Assembly: GCA_050114795.1 (NCBI GenBank)
Contig: JASFRS010000025.1
Coordinates: 1 to 19,821 of the forward strand
Length of the DNA: 19,821 nucleotides
Direction: 5' to 3'
Origin: JASFRS01 sp050114795
GTDB taxonomy: Bacteria > Pseudomonadota > Alphaproteobacteria > Sphingomonadales > CAKZYD01
A program made the translations under genes and the position numbers. Each line of letters begins with the position of its first letter. Position 1 is the first letter of the stretch. Under the pieces are notes generated by a model. The model ran no database searches, was not told where the DNA came from, and worked only from the letters and a program-made list of their open reading frames with translations. This document shows positions 7,971 to 15,466 of the stretch, piece after piece.

Positions 7971-8048
7971 TGAAACAAGCGTGATTAAGGCGCGTTTTTA
8001 GGGGTATTCGGCATAAAAATCCGTTATCCCGGATATGATAATAAAAAA

Positions 8049-8774
8049 ATGGGTGAGGCTATGACTGCCAGATTAAAAAGATTTCTTCCCTTCATCATTA
8101 TCGCATTGGCATTTGTCCTGGTGCGTGTGTCAGGGGTTGGGGACTATCTCTCCTTTGAAAAACTGGCAGAAGGGCGGGCGGATTTAATTGCGCTTCGCGA
8201 CAGTCTTGGCTGGCTTGGTCCGTTCCTATTGGTTTTGATTTATGCTGTCCTCGCCGCCATTGCCATGCCGGGGATGGCCGTTGTGACTATTGCGGCAGGG
8301 TTTTTATTTGGAACCTGGCTTGGCGGAACAAGTGTGTTGGTGGGGGCGACGAGCGGAGCAACGGTCTTGTTTCTGGCAACCCGTACCGCGCTGAGCCCCT
8401 TGCTTGCGCGAAAGGCTGGTCCTTGGTTGAACCGGGTGAATGAGGAAGTTTCAAAAGGTGAAGTCAGCTATATGCTCACCATCCGTTTGCTGCCTCTTGT
8501 TCCGTTTTGGATTGCCAATTTAGCACCGGGTTTTGTCCAGGTGCGGTTGCGCACTTTTGTCTGGACCAGCTTTTTCGGCATGGCGCCGGGCACATTTGTC
8601 TATGCGTCTCTAGGATCAGGTGTGGGGTCGATCATGGATAAAGGCGAAGTGCCGCAGTTATCCGGGTTGATGCTTCAACCTAATATCTTACTTCCCCTCA
8701 TTGGTCTTGTCGCACTATCCTTATTGCCAGTGATTTATCGTCATGTGAAAGGGCGAAAAGGGGTTAAGTCATAA
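8049..8774 (+). CDS. TVP38/TMEM64 (VTT domain) family membrane protein
   Basis: A 241-residue inner-membrane protein of the TVP38/TMEM64 (DedA-related, VTT or SNARE-associated) family; members are implicated in lipid handling and membrane stress, but the exact activity here is unknown. Segments: a helix at 12-27, another near 52-75, the Gly-rich family core AAGFLFGTWLGGTSVLVGA (about 82-100), RLLPLVPFWIANLAPGF around 147-163, a further helix at 170-187 and the last at 210-230. ATG 8049 or ATG 8061 could be the start; neither has a well-spaced ribosome site. The stop overlaps the flavoprotein start by one base (TAATG). These two families are commonly adjacent or fused in proteobacteria. Confidence 0.87.
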   Translation: MGEAMTARLKRFLPFIIIALAFVLVRVSGVGDYLSFEKLAEGRADLIALRDSLGWLGPFLLVLIYAVLAAIAMPGMAVVTIAAGFLFGTWLGGTSVLVGATSGATVLFLATRTALSPLLARKAGPWLNRVNEEVSKGEVSYMLTIRLLPLVPFWIANLAPGFVQVRLRTFVWTSFFGMAPGTFVYASLGSGVGSIMDKGEVPQLSGLMLQPNILLPLIGLVALSLLPVIYRHVKGRKGVKS

Positions 8775-10147
8775 TGGCGAAGCTGCGAAAAACACATCTC
8801 TGCGTTATTGGTGCGGGCGCTGGGGGGTTGAGCGTCGCGGCAGGAGCTGCCCAGCTTGGCGTTAAAACCATGTTGATTGAACGTGGTCAGATGGGCGGTG
8901 ATTGTTTGAACACCGGTTGCGTGCCTTCGAAATCCCTGCTTGCTGCAGCGGCTCAAAATATGAGCTGGAATGAAGCGCAGGTGCATTTAAGAAAAGTCAT
9001 TGCTGATATTGAACCTCATGACAGCCAGGAAAGATTCGAAGGCTTAGGCGTCGAGGTCTTAAGGGACAGCGCGCATTTCATTGATCCCAAAACGATTGAA
9101 GTCGGCGGAGAGAGAATTCGCGCCAAACGCTTTGTCATAGCAACGGGCGGACGGCCCTTTATTCCTGATATTCCCGGCCTGGAAAGTGTGGACTATGTCA
9201 CCAATGAAACGCTTTTCAACCTGAAGCACTGCCCAAAGCATTTGCTGATTATTGGTGGTGGCCCGGTGGCAATGGAAATGGCTCAGGCGCATAAGCGTTT
9301 GGGCGCCAAGGTGACTGTGGTTGAGAAGCTTGACCTGCTGGGTAAAGACGACCCTGAAGCACGTAAAGTGGTTGTCGGGGCGCTCCAGAATGAAGGCGTG
9401 ATGCTCTATGACTATGCGGATGTCACTTTAGTGGAAAAAGAGGGGGATGAAATTGCTCTCCATTTCACCAAAGATGGACATAATCATATTGTGACCGGCT
9501 CTCACCTTCTGATTGCCGCCGGTCGCGTGCCTAATATCGAAGATTTAAATCTTTCTGTCGCAAATGTTGAAACCACGCCGCAGGGCATTGAGGTGGACAG
9601 TCGCTTGCGCACGACGAATAAAAGAATCTACGCCATAGGCGATGTCACTGGCGGCTATTTATTCACTCATATTGCTGGATATGATGCAGGTATTGTTATT
9701 CGCAATGCTCTGTTCAAATTACCGGCAAAGGCCAGTTATAGTGCGGCACCTTGGGTGACTTATACTGACCCTGAGCTTGCTCATGTGGGATTGCGGGAAG
9801 ACGAAGCGCGCTCCCGCCATGGAGAGATTCGCGTCTTAAAATCTGAATTTGCAGAGAATGACCGTGCCCGCTGCGAAGGGCGGACGACGGGCTTCGCAAA
9901 GGTGCTTGTTCACCAATCCGGTCGCGTGTTGGGAGCAACAATTGTTGGCCCTCATGCCGGGGAATTAATACAAATTTGGATTTTGGCCTTGAATAAAGGA
10001 CTGAAAATACGAGATTTAACAGGTTATATTGCGCCATATCCGACTTATGGCGAAATTACGAAAAGAATAGCCGGGGACTATTATAAGGACAGCTTATTCA
10101 GCCCTCGAACCCGCATGTTAATAAAGGTCTTATCTTATTTTGGCTGA
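8774..10147 (+). CDS. Mercuric-reductase-like FAD-dependent disulfide oxidoreductase
   Basis: A 457-residue flavoprotein of the class I pyridine nucleotide-disulfide oxidoreductases. The FAD fold begins GAGAGG (13-18). The redox-active pair is Cys44 and Cys49 in GGDCLNTGCVPSKS. The NAD(P) fold is IIGGGPVAMEMAQ (about 159-171), and the second FAD motif is YAIGDVTGG near 290. The C-terminal dimer domain has IAPYPTYGE (419-427), where lipoamide dehydrogenases carry the catalytic His of the HPT motif; here Tyr422 replaces it, as in mercuric reductases. The mercury-binding N-terminal domain and C-terminal vicinal Cys pair of MerA are both absent, so mercury reduction is unlikely. Translationally coupled to the TVP38 gene; the substrate is unknown, possibly a membrane-linked disulfide or quinone. 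Confidence 0.9.
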   Translation: MAKLRKTHLCVIGAGAGGLSVAAGAAQLGVKTMLIERGQMGGDCLNTGCVPSKSLLAAAAQNMSWNEAQVHLRKVIADIEPHDSQERFEGLGVEVLRDSAHFIDPKTIEVGGERIRAKRFVIATGGRPFIPDIPGLESVDYVTNETLFNLKHCPKHLLIIGGGPVAMEMAQAHKRLGAKVTVVEKLDLLGKDDPEARKVVVGALQNEGVMLYDYADVTLVEKEGDEIALHFTKDGHNHIVTGSHLLIAAGRVPNIEDLNLSVANVETTPQGIEVDSRLRTTNKRIYAIGDVTGGYLFTHIAGYDAGIVIRNALFKLPAKASYSAAPWVTYTDPELAHVGLREDEARSRHGEIRVLKSEFAENDRARCEGRTTGFAKVLVHQSGRVLGATIVGPHAGELIQIWILALNKGLKIRDLTGYIAPYPTYGEITKRIAGDYYKDSLFSPRTRMLIKVLSYFG

Positions 10148-10166
10148 GCATGAGCAAGAATTGAGA

Positions 10167-11570
10167 ATGGAGCCGCCCTCGGGCCTGGTCCGTTGGGTGA
10201 TGGGGTTGTCTGCGCGCATCCTTATCCTGACTCTATGTTTTGTCATGGCCATTGAAATCCTGGTCTTCGTGCCTTCATTGGCGAATTACTGGCGTGATTT
10301 TCTTAATCAGCGGCTTGAGGCCTCACATATCGCAGCCATCGCCCGTGATGCGGCAATGGACAATATGGTTTCGCCGGAGCTTGAATCCGAGTTGCTTCAG
10401 ATTGCCGGCGTTCGGGTTGTGGCCTTGAAGCAGGAAGGCACAAGGCAGTTGATATTTACCGATGGCCAACCGGTAAGCATTGATAGCCGTTATGATCTGC
10501 GCAAGGCGACATTAATCGACCGTATGATGGGCACTTTCGCTACTTTAAGCCGTGGTGGTGAAGGGACTATGCAGGTAACAGGGCAGTCCCAGCGTATGCC
10601 CGGTGAATTCATTGAAGTCATTTTGGATGAGGGGGCGCTTTATGATGCTATACTGGGATTTGCGCGCAATATTTTCCTTCTTTCAATTTTTATTTCTGTC
10701 TTCACAGCGATTCTGGTTTATCTCTCGCTCCACTTTTCAATCGTGCGCCCGATGCGGAAAATTTCCGATGCCATCATTCGCTTTCGTGAAGACCCGGAAC
10801 ATCCAGGCGCTGTGATGCGGTCCTGGCATCGCCGTGATGAAATCGGTGTGGCCCAATGCGAATTGGCACGAATGCAGGAAGAGGTGCGCGAAGCTTTGTC
10901 TGAGCGTTCCAGGCTTGCAAGTCTTGGTGCGGCCGTGGCACGCATCAATCATGATTTGCGTAATATTCTCGCCAATCTGCAATTGGCATCTGATGGTTTG
11001 ACGCGCTCCGAAGACCCCAAGGTTCAAGTCATTACGCCACGCATCATGCGCGCCGTCGACCGCGGCATAAGACTTTGTCAGGACACTTTGACTTATGGGA
11101 AGGCCAGTGAGCCACCACCAATGAAACGCAAAGTCTTGATTGGGACTTTGGTTGAAGAGGTGGCCATGCTTTTGGGGCTTCAGGATATACCTGCGGTGAA
11201 TTGGGTGAATGAAATTGACCCAGACCTCTGCGTGCCAGTGGATGCGGACCAGATGTTCCGCGTCTTTCACAATCTGCTGCGCAATGGGCTTCAGGCTATT
11301 GAAAATCGTGGTGAATTAAGCGCATCATCGCGAACAGAAAACGGCTTTGCAATTATCTCAATCCGTGATGATGGACCCGGCGTGCCCGACCAGTTTAAAG
11401 CTGACCTCTTTAAACCCTTCATGCGCTCAACCAAGGCCGATGGGTCTGGGTTAGGCCTTGCTATTGCGGCAGAGCTAGCGCGGGCCCATGGCGGACATCT
11501 CGAATTAGCGCATTCGGACAGTTCAGGGTCTGTTTTTGACGTCTATCTGCCTTTGGACAAAAACTCATGA
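10167..11570 (+). CDS. Membrane-bound sensor histidine kinase
   Basis: A sensor kinase of 467 residues from ATG 10167, or 476 from TTG 10140, which would overlap the flavoprotein end by 8 bases; neither has a strong ribosome site. Numbered from TTG: membrane segment 24-46, periplasmic domain about 50-170 of unknown ligand, second membrane segment 175-198, HAMP linker 200-255 (IVRPMRKISDAI), DHp helix with phospho-acceptor His271 in RINHDLRN, then the ATPase domain with N box FHNLLRNGLQAIE (376-388), G1 DDGPGVP (410-416) and G2 GSGLGLAIA. All key residues are present. No response regulator gene is adjacent, so its partner is elsewhere. Its stop overlaps the P1 hydrolase start as ATGA. Confidence 0.92.
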   Translation: MEPPSGLVRWVMGLSARILILTLCFVMAIEILVFVPSLANYWRDFLNQRLEASHIAAIARDAAMDNMVSPELESELLQIAGVRVVALKQEGTRQLIFTDGQPVSIDSRYDLRKATLIDRMMGTFATLSRGGEGTMQVTGQSQRMPGEFIEVILDEGALYDAILGFARNIFLLSIFISVFTAILVYLSLHFSIVRPMRKISDAIIRFREDPEHPGAVMRSWHRRDEIGVAQCELARMQEEVREALSERSRLASLGAAVARINHDLRNILANLQLASDGLTRSEDPKVQVITPRIMRAVDRGIRLCQDTLTYGKASEPPPMKRKVLIGTLVEEVAMLLGLQDIPAVNWVNEIDPDLCVPVDADQMFRVFHNLLRNGLQAIENRGELSASSRTENGFAIISIRDDGPGVPDQFKADLFKPFMRSTKADGSGLGLAIAAELARAHGGHLELAHSDSSGSVFDVYLPLDKNS

Positions 11571-12454
11571 AAACCATCTCTCCCAAAGCCGGGCGCTATG
11601 ACAGTATGCGCGATATCCCCGGCCTAAAAATCGGCCATGCCCATGATGCCGAAGTGAACAGCGGTGTCACAGTGGTATTGCCCGATGAGCCCTGCCCTAT
11701 GGCCGTAGATGTGCGCGGTGGTGGCCCGGGCACGCGGGAGCTGGAGGCTTTGGACCCATCCTGCGTGGTATCGAGTTTTCATGGCCTAGTGCTTTCCGGT
11801 GGGTCGGTCTTTGGCCTGGATGCGGCAGGTGCTGTGGTCAACTGGCTTTCTAACCAAGGGCGCGGCCTGGATTTGCAGCCGCGAAGCGTGCCTGTTGTGC
11901 CCTCTGCGATTCTCTATGATTTAAGCAATGGCGGCAATAAGGACTGGGGTGAAAACCCACCTTATCGCGCGCTGGCGCGCGAGGCCTGTGAAGCAGCGGG
12001 TTATGACGCAGCATCGGGCCGTGTGGGTGCGGGCTATGGCGCGACATCCGGTCACCGCCAAGGTGGCATTGGCATGGCCTCCCTTGCGCTTGAAGATGGG
12101 CCAACTGTCGCCGCTCTGATTGCCGTTAATTCCTTTGGGGATGTGTTTGAAGGGGAAGCCGGGGATGACATCCCGCTCCCCAAAGTGCCCATGGCTGGCT
12201 TGAACACAACAATCGGCTTGGTAGCGACGACGGCCAGCCTGGATAAAGGCGGGCTGAAGCGTTTGGCCATGATGGCGCAGGATGGTTTAGCGCGCTCTAT
12301 CCGTCCGATTCACACTTTATTTGATGGCGATACCTTATTCGCGCTTGGCACAGGTCAGGACGAAGGCAGTCTGGACCCTCTGGCTTTAAGTGTTTTAGGG
12401 ACAATGGCGGCTGATTGCGTCACCCGTGCCGTGCGCCGCGCTGTCAATCTTTAA
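11567..12454 (+). CDS. P1 family (DmpA/NylC-type) self-processing amide hydrolase
   Basis: A 295-residue N-terminal-nucleophile hydrolase of peptidase family S58/P1, which includes the DmpA aminopeptidase and the NylC nylon-oligomer hydrolase. The family opens with DIPGLKIGHA (16-25) and carries GGPGTRELEAL (52-62), VLSGGSVFGLDAA (75-87), GAGYGATSGHRQGGIG (154-169) and IAVNSFGDV (185-193). GLNTTIG at 211-217 matches the NylC site where the chain self-cleaves between Asn and Thr, so cleavage at Asn213/Thr214 is predicted with Thr214 the nucleophile. There is no signal peptide, so it is cytoplasmic. The start overlaps the kinase stop by 4 bases. Substrate unknown; small peptides or amides are likely from the family. 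Confidence 0.9.
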   Translation: MKTISPKAGRYDSMRDIPGLKIGHAHDAEVNSGVTVVLPDEPCPMAVDVRGGGPGTRELEALDPSCVVSSFHGLVLSGGSVFGLDAAGAVVNWLSNQGRGLDLQPRSVPVVPSAILYDLSNGGNKDWGENPPYRALAREACEAAGYDAASGRVGAGYGATSGHRQGGIGMASLALEDGPTVAALIAVNSFGDVFEGEAGDDIPLPKVPMAGLNTTIGLVATTASLDKGGLKRLAMMAQDGLARSIRPIHTLFDGDTLFALGTGQDEGSLDPLALSVLGTMAADCVTRAVRRAVNL

Positions 12455-13041
12455 GGTCGCGGCGAATCTGACAGCGACATATTGACTTCCCGGCGATAAA
12501 CATCAGCAGAATTCAAAGTTTTATCGATTTGAGCTACCAACTCACCTGCCCTTTGCAGGGCCCCGCTTACATCTGCGCCCTGTGCGGACGTAGAGGCAAT
12601 ATCTGCAGAGATTCGGGCAACGATGGAACGCAGGCCTTTAATTTCCGTCGTGACCTGCTCAAGGCGGGTTAATTCCAATTGAGTGGTGGCCCAATCCGTT
12701 GAGGATGGCCCAAGTCGCCCTGAGCTTGCTTTTTTGCGCGCTGATTCCACGGCTTCTTTTTGCATGTCATAACTTGCTAAAGCGCCTGAGAAATTTGCCC
12801 GGGCCTGTGTCAGCCGTGCATTCAGGTTTTCAAGGCGTGCTGCGCTTTCTTCATCGCTGATTGTGGGTCGTTCAGTGCTGATTTCTTGTGCAGCCTGCTC
12901 AATTTGGCCTTCTCGTTGAAAAGCAGTGTCGCTTTCATCATTTGGTGCAAGTTTCGGCCATTCACCACGGTAGCTGCCGCAGGCACTTAACCCGGCCAGT
13001 GCCAGAAGTGCTGCGATATGGGTTGCCCGGAATTGAAACAT
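12451..13041 (-). CDS. Putative lipoprotein with coiled coil
   Basis: A 196-residue hypothetical lipoprotein. The start is placed at ATG 13041, giving MFQFRATHIAALLALAG then the lipobox LSAC with Cys21, and AAGGAAAGG lies just upstream. An earlier ATG at 13062 has no ribosome site and would bury the signal peptide. After lipid attachment a polar linker leads into long helical, probably coiled-coil stretches (about residues 55-185, with regular Leu/Ala spacing and segments such as ESAARLENLNARLTQARANF). No Asp follows the Cys, so outer-membrane sorting is likely under the enterobacterial rule, applied here as inference. It converges with and overlaps the hydrolase gene by 4 bases. I do not recognise the family. 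Confidence 0.75.
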   Translation of the reverse strand: MFQFRATHIAALLALAGLSACGSYRGEWPKLAPNDESDTAFQREGQIEQAAQEISTERPTISDEESAARLENLNARLTQARANFSGALASYDMQKEAVESARKKASSGRLGPSSTDWATTQLELTRLEQVTTEIKGLRSIVARISADIASTSAQGADVSGALQRAGELVAQIDKTLNSADVYRREVNMSLSDSPRP

Positions 13042-13153
13042 GGGGTCTGGCCTTTCCTTCATTTTCAGCGGTTTTTCTTGCCCACAGACATATGAATCCC
13101 CTTATAAGCCTTGTGCGATAGAGAAGTGAATTGAAAAAGCATGAAACTAAGAC

Positions 13154-13182
13154 TTGCCAAGGGCGTCACCTTTGAGTAGGTT
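13154..13182 (+). promoter_or_regulatory. Candidate promoter of tRNA-Arg
   Basis: TTGCCA (13154-13159), a 17-base spacer and TAGGTT (13177-13182) form a moderate sigma-70-like promoter 35 bases before the mature tRNA 5' end. This leaves room for a short leader removed by RNase P. Spacing is ideal but the -10 box is weak. Confidence 0.3.
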
Positions 13183-13217
13183 CCGCGCCGCACAGCAAAT
13201 TCTGACCTGTTGCATGC

Positions 13218-13294
13218 GCGCTCGTAGCTCAGCTGGATAGAGCACTAGACTACGAATCTAGGGGTCGGGAGTTCGAATCTTCCCGAGCGCGCCA
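13218..13294 (+). tRNA. tRNA-Arg (anticodon ACG)
   Basis: A 77-base tRNA with encoded CCA. The acceptor stem GCGCTCG (13218-13224) pairs perfectly with CGAGCGC (13284-13290), followed by discriminator G and CCA. The D arm is GCTC-AGCTGGATA-GAGC. The anticodon stem CTAGA/TCTAG encloses loop CTACGAA with anticodon ACG at 13252-13254, read with wobble inosine for CGU, CGC and CGA. The T arm has GGGAG-TTCGAAT-CTTCC. It marks the right limit of the core chromosome here; the accessory region starts directly after it, a usual place for island insertion. Confidence 0.97.
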
Positions 13295-13458
13295 TTTCTC
13301 TCCTCTTTTAAATGTTTAAATTCGTAAAAGAATAAGGCGCCGCTGAGTTTGAGCTTTATTATTGTATTGTATTCTCTACGTTTTTTTGGTTGTAATCTGG
13401 CACAAAGCTTTACTAGCCAAAGGCTTTCATTAATGAAAAACGATATCGAAAAGAACTT

Positions 13459-13758
13459 TTGAAGATGGTCAGAGATGTGGTTGGCGCTGCAACTCATGTA
13501 TGGACAGACTCAAGGCTTCTTCATGACTTGAAAATATATGGGGATGACGCTTGGTATTTGTTCGATGATATAGCTGAGAAATTTGACATCAATAGCTGTC
13601 TCTTTGATGGAACGGAGTATTTCCCAAACGACCATGAGTTTCCTTGTTTCATAGAGCGGTTGTTGAACAAAAGCGCGCTGAGCAAGTGGAAGGAAATGAC
13701 AGTTTCTGATTTGGCAAATATGCTTGAACAGGCAAAAACCAATCGAACTGGCGAATAG
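13459..13758 (+). CDS. DUF1493 family protein, copy A, N-terminus out of frame
   Basis: About 99 residues of the DUF1493 family (Pfam PF07377): small, acidic, acyl-carrier-protein-like proteins of unknown role. The core is SRLLHDLKIYGDDAWYLFDD, then FDGTEYFPNDHEFP and KEMTVSDLA. It is close to copy B at 18997. The open frame begins with TTG 13459 or ATG 13465, but copy B has about 15 more N-terminal residues. Those are recovered here from ATG 13433 in another frame (MKNDIEKNF, then TGA). Adding one T to the four-T run at 13457-13460 joins both into one protein that aligns with B without gaps. So this copy is either damaged, mis-sequenced or frameshifted. In ACPs a Ser carries phosphopantetheine; here the matching spot is Asp, so it is not a working carrier. 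Confidence 0.7.
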   Translation: MKMVRDVVGAATHVWTDSRLLHDLKIYGDDAWYLFDDIAEKFDINSCLFDGTEYFPNDHEFPCFIERLLNKSALSKWKEMTVSDLANMLEQAKTNRTGE

Positions 13759-13774
13759 CGCCTTAAATTATCCA

Positions 13775-14242
13775 ATGACATATCATCCACCAAAATCAGA
13801 ATCATGCCGCCTTCTTGAACAGGAAATGCGTAACGAAACTCCTGATTTAGGAATGGCTAGAAAATTTCAGCAGGAAGGAATTGATACGGGGTGCCCTTAT
13901 TGTGAGTATTCGCTTGCAACCTGGTATCTCCATTCCATGGCTAATGTTGTGCCAAAAGACGCCGTGCGCGCCATACCTCTTCTAAAAAGCGCCGCGGATA
14001 AAGGTCTGGCTTTGGCGTGTTTTGACTTGGCAGTGTGTTATGAAACCGGGGCGGGTGTGCAAAAATCAGAAAAGACTGCATTTCAATATTATATGGAAGC
14101 CGCACTTTTGGGCGATGTCACAGCCTATGAAGAAGTTGGTCGTATGTATTTCCACGGCATTGGCGTGACTAAAGACATGGCGCTTGCCGAAATTTGGCTT
14201 CGTAGTTTTGAGCGATTAAGTGACTGCGATAATAAAAAATAA
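13775..14242 (+). CDS. Sel1-repeat (TPR-like) protein
   Basis: A small helical-repeat protein of 155 residues from ATG 13775, the first ATG, 17 bases after the DUF1493 stop; ATG 13829 is an alternative with AGGAA very close to it. It has about three Sel1-like repeats of roughly 36 residues: YSLATWYLHSM..VVPKDAVRAIPLLKSAADKG, ACFDLAVCYETGAGVQKSEKTAFQYYMEAALLG and AYEEVGRMYFHGIGVTKDMALAEIWLRSF. There is no signal peptide, so it is probably cytoplasmic. Sel1 repeats mediate protein binding and occur among immunity proteins of secreted toxins. That role fits the Rhs-rich surroundings but is not shown. The cognate toxin is not identifiable. Confidence 0.75.
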   Translation: MTYHPPKSESCRLLEQEMRNETPDLGMARKFQQEGIDTGCPYCEYSLATWYLHSMANVVPKDAVRAIPLLKSAADKGLALACFDLAVCYETGAGVQKSEKTAFQYYMEAALLGDVTAYEEVGRMYFHGIGVTKDMALAEIWLRSFERLSDCDNKK

Positions 14243-14256
14243 CTTGTGCTAGTCTC

Positions 14257-14270
14257 AGGTTTGCAAACCT
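14257..14270. promoter_or_regulatory. Perfect 14-bp palindrome upstream of the PH-like gene
   Basis: AGGTTTGCAAACCT reads the same on both strands and is centred in the 68-base gap between the Sel1 gene and the PH-like gene. It could be an operator or a hairpin. There is no following T-run, so a terminator is less likely. No second copy was found in the window. Confidence 0.3.
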
Positions 14271-14310
14271 CTAAAATAACGGTTTTTGCCACCCCAGTTG
14301 GGCATCAATT

Positions 14311-14718
14311 ATGGCTGAAGAAAATCAACAAAATTCAAATACTTTAAAAGTGGCGTTTAGAAGAAATTTTCGGAACTGCCGCAACTTTGTAAAAAATAAC
14401 AATGTGGAGGATGAGACGGATTGGCTTGCTAAATATGTCAACCCAGGCTGCCAGACTGCAGAAGTGATATTCTACAAACGCCATTTAATTATCAGACCAT
14501 CAACGGACAAGATAAAAGTCGACTATAGTGAGATCATAGGTTGCTCCATCGAAATGCCAGATATGCAGAAGCTTGAGGCAAAGAGTGCGGAATTGCGTAC
14601 GAACGATTTCTCAACGCTGGTTCATATTGAAGGCGGAGGGGAAAGAACCAGAGACGTATTTAGTTTTAACGGCCTTATTGGCAAAATAATGAGGTTGGTG
14701 CGAACAGGAAATCTATGA
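14311..14718 (+). CDS. Unknown family, PH-like fold suspected, copy A
   Basis: A 135-residue protein that I do not recognise. A polar N-terminus (1-36) leads into a region with alternating strands (VIFYKRHLIIRP, KIKVDYSEIIGCSIEM, LVHIEGG, RDVFSF) and a closing amphipathic helix (LIGKIMRLVR). This order resembles bacterial PH-like or GRAM domains; that is inference from strand pattern only. Its last 99 residues align without gaps to the protein at 18481, about 60 identical by hand count, strongest in KLEAK and HIEGGGERTRDVF. The downstream HEAT gene starts inside its stop (ATGA), so the two are co-translated. No good ribosome site precedes ATG 14311. Immunity protein or adaptor for a polymorphic toxin is the likeliest role from context. 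Confidence 0.7.
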   Translation: MAEENQQNSNTLKVAFRRNFRNCRNFVKNNNVEDETDWLAKYVNPGCQTAEVIFYKRHLIIRPSTDKIKVDYSEIIGCSIEMPDMQKLEAKSAELRTNDFSTLVHIEGGGERTRDVFSFNGLIGKIMRLVRTGNL

Positions 14719-15389
14719 AAACTGGCGAAAACCTAAAATCGATATTGTATGGGGCCGTATGTGAGGAGCTTTCCAAATCTGATATAGAATTCTTTGTACA
14801 GAAAATCGGAGAGGAGGAATTCCATACGCAGTTAAAGGCTGTAATGGCTTCTCATGACGACCCGTCAGTCAAAGACGCAATTGTTGTAGCTGCGATACTG
14901 GAGGATCATTTTTTTGAAGAAGATTTCATTGCCCTTTTGCGTCACAAAGACCCGTTGGTTCAAATAGAAGCCATAGAAGGATTGGTTGATTTTGAAAGCC
15001 GCAGGGCTCTCCCTCAAATAATGGAGTTAAAAGACAGTACCGACTCTTTGGTTCGAGCTTATGTCTTTGATGCCATTGCGTTCCTGGGTACGCCCGATCA
15101 AATTCCGTTCCTGCATGATGTATTGGAAAAGGAAAATGACCCTTGGGCGAGATGTGCTACGTTGACGAGCCTTGCGAGGCTGAGTGGAGATATAAAATAT
15201 CTTCACCAGATTTTCTCATTTCTAAATCATGAAGATTATCGCGTTCGGTCTTTCACCGTTAATTCCCTGCAATATCTTGTGTGTGATGAATGGCGCGACC
15301 TGATTATACAGCACATAAAAGAATTGGAAAAAATAGAGCCCACGCGCGCTACCATGAGCACCATCAAACGCGTCCTTGCTGAAATCTAG
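14715..15389 (+). CDS. HEAT-repeat protein, probable immunity protein
   Basis: A 224-residue all-helical protein with HEAT/PBS-lyase-type repeats: DPSVKDAIVVAAI, DPLVQIEAIEGLVDF, DSLVRAYVFDAIAFLG, DPWARCATLTSLARL and DYRVRSFTVNSLQYL mark five repeats at about 30-residue spacing (residues 48-200). The N-terminal 45 residues (MKTGENLKSILYGAVCEELS) lie outside the repeats. There is no signal peptide. HEAT proteins are a known class of immunity proteins in polymorphic toxin systems, and this gene is coupled by a 4-base overlap to the PH-like gene, so I infer an immunity or adaptor role. No toxin is attached. A trace of a second copy of its first 12 codons sits after PH-like copy B at 18861. Confidence 0.8.
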   Translation: MKTGENLKSILYGAVCEELSKSDIEFFVQKIGEEEFHTQLKAVMASHDDPSVKDAIVVAAILEDHFFEEDFIALLRHKDPLVQIEAIEGLVDFESRRALPQIMELKDSTDSLVRAYVFDAIAFLGTPDQIPFLHDVLEKENDPWARCATLTSLARLSGDIKYLHQIFSFLNHEDYRVRSFTVNSLQYLVCDEWRDLIIQHIKELEKIEPTRATMSTIKRVLAEI

Positions 15390-15415
15390 GCCATTACCTA
15401 GCATATTGTTTTTTT
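15386..15415 (+). terminator. Weak candidate terminator after the HEAT gene
   Basis: CTAGG (15386-15390) and CCTAG (15397-15401) form a 5-bp stem with a 6-base loop, and a run of seven T lies at 15409-15415. The stem is short and the T-run begins seven bases after it, so termination would be weak. Confidence 0.25.
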
Positions 15416-15466
15416 CAGCTGCTTCCCAGATCCTTATCCTCTGCCTTACGAATAAAAGAAATCATC

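Noticed and set aside
13270..13294. tRNA 3' end as an attachment site of an integrated element
   Set aside because: No second copy of the tRNA 3' end and no integrase gene are seen in the window. The partner site could lie beyond the right edge.
13258..13497. 79-residue minus-strand frame over the tRNA end
   Set aside because: Its start region lies over the DUF1493 gene and its end over the tRNA, and it has no protein-like features.
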